In this document: piece by piece, positions 58,891 through 64,000 of the stretch | Position numbering within the stretch: the stretch's first letter is position 1 | How the letters are laid out: every line of letters starts with the position of its first letter | NCBI GenBank assembly: GCA_963791595.1 | Contig: CAWBTF010000015.1 | Coordinates: 1 to 64,000 of the forward strand | Direction of reading: 5' to 3' | From: JAEMQF01 sp963791595 | Lineage (GTDB): Bacteria > Pseudomonadota > Gammaproteobacteria > Burkholderiales > Burkholderiaceae_C | DNA: 64,000 nt | The notes under the pieces: model-generated | Told to the model about the DNA's origin: nothing | Seen by the model: only the letters and a program-made list of their open reading frames with translations | Databases searched by the model: none | Translations under genes and position numbers: made by a program

Positions 58891-60741
58891 TTAAGGCAGC
58901 GCCGTCATGCGCCAGGCCGGCCGTGCCATCACGCGTGCCACGCCTTTGACGTCGAGCACGACGCGGTGCGCGACGTAGCCGCTGGGCGAATCCGGCTCGA
59001 GCGCGGCGAGCGCCAGGTTCGCCAGCGGTTGGTCGAGTGCCACGTAGTAGCTGCCGGCGGCCGCGTCGACCAGCGCGGCGACGGCATCGACCTCGACGCG
59101 CAACACCGTCTCGGTCGTGCCGTTGCGAGGATCCGTGCGCGGCGCCGCGAGCTCGCGCGAAGTCTCGTTGTAGACCTCGCCGCGAACGACGCCGTTCTGC
59201 TGCACCTGCTGCACCGTCACGCCCAGGGCGCGCAGGCGCAACACGGCGTCGATCTGCGCCTCGCCGAGCCAGTAGCCGCACGGGCGCGAGCGCGATTTGC
59301 GCACTTCGAGCACCAGCCCCGAGTCCCACCCGACGTTGAGTTTGCGGTCGGCGCCGGTGATGGGATCGAGCATCGTCAGCGTGTATTCACTCGGCGTCGT
59401 GGTCGCGGACACGACGGCCTGGCCCTGGCAGGCCAGGGCGGCGACTTCGGCGTCGACGAACCTGCGCAATTGGCTCAGGTCCGCGGCACGCTGCGCCGCG
59501 CTGGCGAGCACGCTCTTGATCGCCACAACATGGGTGTGCACGCGCCGCTCGAAATGCATGCGGCCCAGGCCCACGCCACGGGTCTCGATCAGGAAGCTGA
59601 CGGCGTTGCGCAGCCCGCTCGCGTTGCGCGCGGTGTCGGGCTGCACACTGCCCATCGTCATCTTCTTGTCGCTCGGATCGTTCGACGCGGTGTAGAACCA
59701 CTCCGCGCTCAGGCCCTGCGCAGCGAGGCTGGCCAGCATCGGCCGGCGAAACCACTCTTCGGCCGCCTTGGTCACGAACTCGGGCAGGTTCGGAACAGTC
59801 GCGTATTGAACAAGCGCGTCGAAGCGCTGCAGCGTGCCGAACTTTTCCAGGTAAGGCTTGACCACCGCGTACTCGTGCAAATCGATCACGACTGTCGGGC
59901 GAAATTCACGCGCGAGCTGCGCCATTGCCTGCGCTTCGGGTGTGCGCAACAGCAGATGGTCGCGGTTCGGGTCGATGCCTGCGGCGGTGAAGCGGCTGCC
60001 GGCCAGCGCACCGTCGGGGTTGGCGCGCGGCAACAGCACGACGTTGATGTGTTCGAGCAGCTTGCTCAGCGAGCCCTGCGCAAGCTCATCGGCAATGGCG
60101 AGCAGCGCCTCGGCTCCCGCCGGCTCATCCCCATGCTGCTGGCCGAGCAGCAGCACGGTGGGCCGGCCGGCGCGCAGCAGCGCGGCCGGCGTCGCTTCCA
60201 CAGTGCGTGTGAACAGCAGGGCATCGAGCGGGACGCCGCTTTGCGAATGGCCTACGCTGAGCAAGCGCACGGTGGGGCTGCCCGGCGCCGCGCGGCCGTC
60301 TCGCACCAGGCTGCGCACCCAGAGGGCGATTTCGGCGTTGCTCGTCCACGCGCTGCGGCCTGCTTCGAAGGCCGGCGTGCGGTACTTCACTGCGGGTTCG
60401 GGAAAGCGTGCCGCAACCGCGTCGTTGTACGGCGGGGGGGTGTCGACGGCAGGGTCGGCGGGAAATACCGGTGAGCCTGGCGCCGCCACGACGGCACCGG
60501 GTTTGTCGGTCGCGCCGGGTGCTGCAGCCACCGGCGTTGCCGACGGGGGTGCGCCGGCCGGTACCGATGGGCCGGCAGGCGTGCCGGGCACATACGGCGG
60601 CAGCGGGGTTGAACAGCCCGCCACCAACAACACGGCCAGACCGGCGATCAGGCCAGGGACCGAGTGGGCCCCTGCCCGGCGGCTCGGGCGTGACGATTCG
60701 CAGACCCGACCCTGCGGCGACGACTCAACTGAAAACGGCAT
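58891..60741 (-). CDS. M14-family zinc carboxypeptidase lipoprotein
   Basis: A 616-residue lipoprotein. The lipobox is VLLVAGCS, followed by a Pro/Ala/Gly-rich linker of about 75 residues. The M14 domain has the zinc site LLLGQQHGDEPAGAEALL (HxxE) and, later, the third ligand and neighbours in VVIDLHEYAVVKP; INVVLLPRANPDGA and GIDPNRDH are typical too. The C-terminal 150 residues are beta-rich and may be an extra domain. It would remove C-terminal residues from peptides or peptidoglycan stems in the periplasm or at the surface. The ATG at 60741 begins the signal; longer frames lack support. It is divergent from the DUF1499 gene. Confidence 0.85.
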   Translation of the reverse strand: MPFSVESSPQGRVCESSRPSRRAGAHSVPGLIAGLAVLLVAGCSTPLPPYVPGTPAGPSVPAGAPPSATPVAAAPGATDKPGAVVAAPGSPVFPADPAVDTPPPYNDAVAARFPEPAVKYRTPAFEAGRSAWTSNAEIALWVRSLVRDGRAAPGSPTVRLLSVGHSQSGVPLDALLFTRTVEATPAALLRAGRPTVLLLGQQHGDEPAGAEALLAIADELAQGSLSKLLEHINVVLLPRANPDGALAGSRFTAAGIDPNRDHLLLRTPEAQAMAQLAREFRPTVVIDLHEYAVVKPYLEKFGTLQRFDALVQYATVPNLPEFVTKAAEEWFRRPMLASLAAQGLSAEWFYTASNDPSDKKMTMGSVQPDTARNASGLRNAVSFLIETRGVGLGRMHFERRVHTHVVAIKSVLASAAQRAADLSQLRRFVDAEVAALACQGQAVVSATTTPSEYTLTMLDPITGADRKLNVGWDSGLVLEVRKSRSRPCGYWLGEAQIDAVLRLRALGVTVQQVQQNGVVRGEVYNETSRELAAPRTDPRNGTTETVLRVEVDAVAALVDAAAGSYYVALDQPLANLALAALEPDSPSGYVAHRVVLDVKGVARVMARPAWRMTALP

Positions 60742-60868
60742 GAACACTGTGGATCCTCGCAAGCCCCGATGGGACGCCGAATATAGCGAGCCGATCGCCA
60801 GGCGCCCGTGGCGCACAATGCGCGGCCGGGAGCCCGGCGAGAATTGGGTTACGCAAACGGACGCGAGC

Positions 60869-61366
60869 ATGCTCATCAAATCTCTGCTGTGGGCCATGGG
60901 CGTGATCGCCTGCCTGGCCGTGTTGTTGGTGGTGGCGGGCCAGTTCGGCCTGCTGCAGGGCTCGCCGCCCGGCAGCCCGGGGGTGCGCGAGGGCCGGCTC
61001 AAGCCGCCGTCGCCCACGCCGAACAGCGTGAGCAGCCAGGCCAAGCTGTACCCCGGCCATGCGATGCTCGAGTACGCACAGATCGCGCCGTTCGCGCTGC
61101 GCGGCGACGGCGCGGCGACTTTGGCCCGCTTGCGCCGCATCATCGAAGCCATGCCCGGTGCGAAGATCGTGAAGAGCGAGCCCGATTACTTGTACGCCCA
61201 GTTCACGACACGGCTGCTGCGCTTCGTCGACGACGCCGAGTTCTGGTTCGACCCGGCCGCCGGCGCGATCCAGCTGCGCTCGGCATCGCGCCTGGGCCGC
61301 AAGGACCTCGGCGTGAACCGCCAGCGCATCGAGGCGATTCGGGCGCGGCTCGCGGTGCAGCCGTGA
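60869..61366 (+). CDS. DUF1499-family membrane-anchored protein
   Basis: A 165-residue protein with one N-terminal membrane helix (LLWAMGVIACLAVLLVVAGQFGLL) and a DUF1499 domain: PNSVSSQAKLYPG, LARLRRIIEAMPGAKIVKSEPDYLYAQFTTRLLRFVDDAEFWFDP (in pieces) and IQLRSASRLGRKDLGVNRQRIEAIRARL. The family is common in Proteobacteria but its function is not settled. It is convergent with the TonB-dependent receptor, with 39 nt between the stops. Confidence 0.88.
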   Translation: MLIKSLLWAMGVIACLAVLLVVAGQFGLLQGSPPGSPGVREGRLKPPSPTPNSVSSQAKLYPGHAMLEYAQIAPFALRGDGAATLARLRRIIEAMPGAKIVKSEPDYLYAQFTTRLLRFVDDAEFWFDPAAGAIQLRSASRLGRKDLGVNRQRIEAIRARLAVQP

Positions 61367-61405
61367 GCCTGAGCGACGCAGCCTGCCAGCTCTGGCGCAA
61401 CGCGG

Positions 61406-63727
61406 CTACAGCTTGAACTCGAGCCGCAACTGCACGTTCAAGTAGGTCGGCGCGTCGGTGCGCGAGGTTTCGCGCGCGTCGGCGCCGGGCAGCGGGTCGT
61501 CGACGACCCGGCCAGTCGTGTACACATGCGGATCGACGTTGCTCGCCGTGAGCCGCACCTGCAGCGTCGGGTTCACGACCCAAAGCACGAAGGCGTCGCC
61601 GACGATTTTGCGGCCGGTGTCGGCGGTCTCTTCGGTGCTCAGGCGTGTCGTGTAGCGCGGCGTCAGGTTCACGCTCGCGCCCAGCGTCGCCGGGGTGCCG
61701 GGAATGCGGTAGTCGGCGCCGAGGTTCGCGGTCCAGCCGGGTTGCTGGTCGATGCGGTTGTTCGGGCCGGGAACGCCGTCGACCTTGGAGCGGAACACGC
61801 TTGCGTTGGCGCGCAGGTCGACCTGCGGCGCGTCGTCGAGCAGCGCACTCAGGCGAAACTTGGCTTCGAGTTCGAGGCCACGCGTGAGTGCGCTGCCGAC
61901 GTTCTGGGTGCTCGCGGTGTAGCGGATGCCGCTCGGCAGCGAACCGTCGGGCTGTCCGACCGTCACGCTGCGCATGTAGTCCGAGATGCGGCGCTGGAAC
62001 AGGTTCGCGCTGAGCAAGCCGTTGACCGGCAGGTAGTGTTCGATCGCCAAGTCCAGCCCGGTCGCGAGTTCGGGGCGCAGGTTCGCGTTGCCGGCGCGGT
62101 CCGGGCGCGTCGCCGAATTCTGCGGGCTCTTGCGCGGCCGCGCGATCAGGCTGCCCAGCGACGGCGAGCGGTAGCTGCGCGTCAGGCTCGCGCGCAGTTG
62201 GTCGCGACCCGCCGGATCGGGCTTCCACAGCAGGTGCAGCAAGGGGCTCCAGACGCTGCTGCGGTTGCTGATTTCGGGCTCGCCCAGCGCGGCGTCGGCG
62301 CGTGTCGTGATGCCTTCCCAACGCAGCCCACCGTGCGCGGACCAATTCGGCGACAGGCTCCATTCGTCCTGCGCGTACCCGGCCATGCGGCGCACACGCG
62401 CGGTCATGTCTTCGCCGAATTCGGGAAGGATCGGTGGGCCGTTGTCCTCTCGCACCACGCGGCCTTCGACACGCCGGTTCGCCTCGATCTCGGCGCCCGT
62501 CACCACCGCGTGCTCGCCGTCGCCGAGAAGCAGCGTCATCTTGGCGCTGCTGCTGAGGCTGCGCTCGGTGTTGTCGACGTCTTCGTCGATGCGGTCGGGC
62601 GCATCGCCACCGACCTCGAGCCTCGTGCCGCGGCTGTAGAACCGGGTGCGCCCGGTACCGCCGCGCCACTCGAGGCGCTGGCCATCGCCCAGGGGATGGG
62701 TCCACACCCCGTTCAGGCGCAACAGGCTGAAGCCGCCGTCACCACCGCTGTGCGCCGACTCATAGGCCGGCGCCGCCTCGCCGGGCGCGGCAAAAGCGCG
62801 GGTCAGACTCGCGTCGCGTTGGGTGCTGCCACGGCTGTCGACGACGATCGGCATCAGCATCGCGGTCTGCCCGGACTCGCCGCGCCATTGCAGGCGTGCG
62901 GACGCGTTCACGCCGTGGCGCCGTTCGCGCTCGACGTTCTGCTCGGTCTGGTCGAGCAGCAGCGCATCGGTGCTGAGCGTGCGCCGCTCGATCGTGGTGC
63001 GGCTGTCGTTGCGCCGGTCGCTTTGGAACAACGTCATCGACACGTTGTAGGGCAGTCCGCCGCCGAGCGCATCGTTGCGGGTCCAGGTCAGGCCCGGTTG
63101 CAGTGCGTCGTTCTCGACACCCAAGGCGAGCCGCAAGTCGTTGAGGCGTCTGCTGAAGCCTTCGCGCGTGATGATGTTGATCGTTCCGGCGATCGCACGC
63201 GCGCCGGTCTCCGCGGTGGGCGCGCGCTGGATTTCGATGCGTTCGATCTGCTCCGGGCTCAGCGACTCGATCGAAAACCCCGCCGCGACGCGTTCGCCGT
63301 CGAGCAGGATCTGGGTGTAGCCGCTGCCCAGGCCGCGCATGCGCACGTTGCCGCCGCGACCGGGGCGGCCTTGCAGCGTCACGCCCGGCAGGCGTTTCAG
63401 CAGGTCGCCCACCGTGCTGTCGCCGAAGCGCTCGATTTCGTCGCGGCCGATCGTGATCTTCGCCGCGGTCGACTGGCGCCGCAACTGGGTGTCGTTCAGG
63501 TTCGTGCCGCGCACGTCGACCGGATCGAGCTGGGTTGACGACTTGGCAGGCGCGCTGGGCGCGGCCGTTGGGGCTGAGGCCGCGGGCGCGGCCGACGGTG
63601 CTGCAGCTGGCGTTTCCGAGGGTGGCGCCGCTTGCGACGCCACTCGCAGCGGCGCCAGCGCGACGAGCGCCAGAGCCAGGGAACACGAAGCACGCAGTCG
63701 GCGGGCCTGGGAGACGTCGAGGTGCAT
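61406..63727 (-). CDS. TonB-dependent outer-membrane receptor
   Basis: A 773-residue receptor. Signal peptide ends near LRVASQA, then an Ala/Pro/Ser-rich segment of about 35 residues. The plug domain (about 68-185) has RGTNLNDTQLRRQS, the DLLKRLPGVTLQGRPGRGGNVRMRGLG region and RIEIQRAPTAETGARAIAGTINIITRE (in pieces). The 22-strand barrel follows with YAQDEWSLSPNWSAHGGLRWEG and ends VQLRLEFKL. No substrate-specific motif is visible, so the ligand (siderophore, haem, vitamin B12 or other) is unknown. No TonB/ExbBD genes are present in the window. Monocistronic by spacing. Confidence 0.9.
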   Translation of the reverse strand: MHLDVSQARRLRASCSLALALVALAPLRVASQAAPPSETPAAAPSAAPAASAPTAAPSAPAKSSTQLDPVDVRGTNLNDTQLRRQSTAAKITIGRDEIERFGDSTVGDLLKRLPGVTLQGRPGRGGNVRMRGLGSGYTQILLDGERVAAGFSIESLSPEQIERIEIQRAPTAETGARAIAGTINIITREGFSRRLNDLRLALGVENDALQPGLTWTRNDALGGGLPYNVSMTLFQSDRRNDSRTTIERRTLSTDALLLDQTEQNVERERRHGVNASARLQWRGESGQTAMLMPIVVDSRGSTQRDASLTRAFAAPGEAAPAYESAHSGGDGGFSLLRLNGVWTHPLGDGQRLEWRGGTGRTRFYSRGTRLEVGGDAPDRIDEDVDNTERSLSSSAKMTLLLGDGEHAVVTGAEIEANRRVEGRVVREDNGPPILPEFGEDMTARVRRMAGYAQDEWSLSPNWSAHGGLRWEGITTRADAALGEPEISNRSSVWSPLLHLLWKPDPAGRDQLRASLTRSYRSPSLGSLIARPRKSPQNSATRPDRAGNANLRPELATGLDLAIEHYLPVNGLLSANLFQRRISDYMRSVTVGQPDGSLPSGIRYTASTQNVGSALTRGLELEAKFRLSALLDDAPQVDLRANASVFRSKVDGVPGPNNRIDQQPGWTANLGADYRIPGTPATLGASVNLTPRYTTRLSTEETADTGRKIVGDAFVLWVVNPTLQVRLTASNVDPHVYTTGRVVDDPLPGADARETSRTDAPTYLNVQLRLEFKL

Positions 63728-63833
63728 GCTGGCCCGATTATCGAGCAGAGCAATCGCCAGTCAGTGCAGCTCCGCAGGCCATCCGACCGCGCACCAGACC
63801 GCGCTCCGCACATCGAACCGGGAAGCAGCCTCC

Positions 63834-63878
63834 TAGAATCGCCCTCGCCGCCACGCCGATCCGATTCGCCGACCCTCC
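63834..63878 (+). promoter_or_regulatory. Probable promoter region of glnS
   Basis: A TAGAAT -10-like box lies at 63834-63839, about 40 nt before the start codon, in the 151-nt gap between the divergent receptor gene and glnS. The -35 region is weak (ATCGAA at about the right distance). A GACCCTCC stretch, not a clear Shine-Dalgarno sequence, precedes the ATG. Confidence 0.35.
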
Positions 63879-64000
63879 ATGCCGACCAGCGCCGAAGTCA
63901 CCAAGCCCAGCAATTTCCTGCGCCAGATCATCGAGCGCGATCTGGCGCAGGGCACCTACTCGGGCCGCCATTTCGCCGGCACCCCCGGCGACGCGACGCA
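63879..64000 (+). CDS. glnS: Glutaminyl-tRNA synthetase, N-terminal part (runs off the window)
   Basis: Forty codons are present before the window ends. The residues SNFLRQIIERDLAQGTYSG and the following RHFAGTPGDA match the N-terminus of class I glutaminyl-tRNA synthetase of Proteobacteria, which charges tRNA-Gln with glutamine. The catalytic HIGH and KMSKS motifs are expected further downstream and cannot be seen. It is divergent from the TonB-dependent receptor gene. Confidence 0.88.
   Translation, partial: MPTSAEVTKPSNFLRQIIERDLAQGTYSGRHFAGTPGDAT

Noticed and set aside
1..64000. CRISPR array, prophage, integrase or complete insertion sequence
   Set aside because: No regularly spaced repeats, phage structural genes, recombinase or transposase with its terminal repeats were found. 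Only the short remnant at 38.4 kb hints at past rearrangement.

Overview
The window is GC-rich, densely packed bacterial DNA. The layout and proteins (TolB-Pal-CpoB, an rng-maf-rlmH-rsfS-nadD-hemF run, a GspG/F/E/D-like secretion cluster, Lys tRNA pair, paralogous LuxR regulators) point to a betaproteobacterium of the order Burkholderiales, probably of the Leptothrix/Rubrivivax/Ideonella type. That placement is inferred from gene content; no marker gene was compared.

Layout. 0.1-0.3 kb: two tRNA-Lys genes. 0.4-4.0 kb (minus strand): tolB, pal, cpoB and tcdA. 4.1-13.4 kb: surface-polysaccharide genes, comprising five glycosyltransferases, an MsbA-type lipid exporter, a methyltransferase, a DegT-type aminotransferase and a NeuD-type acyltransferase. 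13.4-21.1 kb (minus): housekeeping genes rng, maf, rlmH, rsfS, nadD, hemF, an acyltransferase, purD and yebC. 21.2-22.8 kb: a HerA-like ATPase. 23.0-35.7 kb (plus): a LuxR-type regulator, a lytic transglycosylase, a type II secretion-like operon (pseudopilins, GspF, GspE, three assembly proteins, PilP-like protein, secretin lipoprotein with a cohesin-like tail) and a second LuxR-type regulator. 36.0-38.3 kb: a lower-GC accessory module of three genes. 38.6-53.9 kb (minus): a compact eight-gene operon for exported proteins. 54.2-58.8 kb: sensor kinase, second Sco protein, porin, small phosphate-binding-like protein and OmpR-type regulator. 58.9-64.0 kb: M14 peptidase lipoprotein, DUF1499 protein, TonB-dependent receptor and the start of glnS.

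The most unusual part is the 38.6-53.9 kb operon. It encodes a 1,750-residue exported beta-sandwich/beta-helix protein, three related cupredoxin proteins, a small exported protein, a subtilisin-like protease, a Sco copper chaperone and a cytochrome c fused to a periplasmic-binding-like domain. The copper ligands of a normal multicopper oxidase appear to be shared out: one protein has the HxHG and HCH...H...M motifs, the next has the HPxHxH and HSH motifs, and the third has neither. I infer a copper-dependent extracellular oxidation system assembled from several polypeptides, possibly a metal (Mn or Fe) oxidase. A second Sco protein and a two-component pair next to it fit copper or redox control, and the nearby secretion-like operon is a possible export route. 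Both links are inference.

Caution on sequence quality: about a dozen genes, including normally indispensable ones (pal, msbA), are broken by single-base frame changes, several in short C or G runs. I read most of these as consensus errors and give such genes as single joined features.
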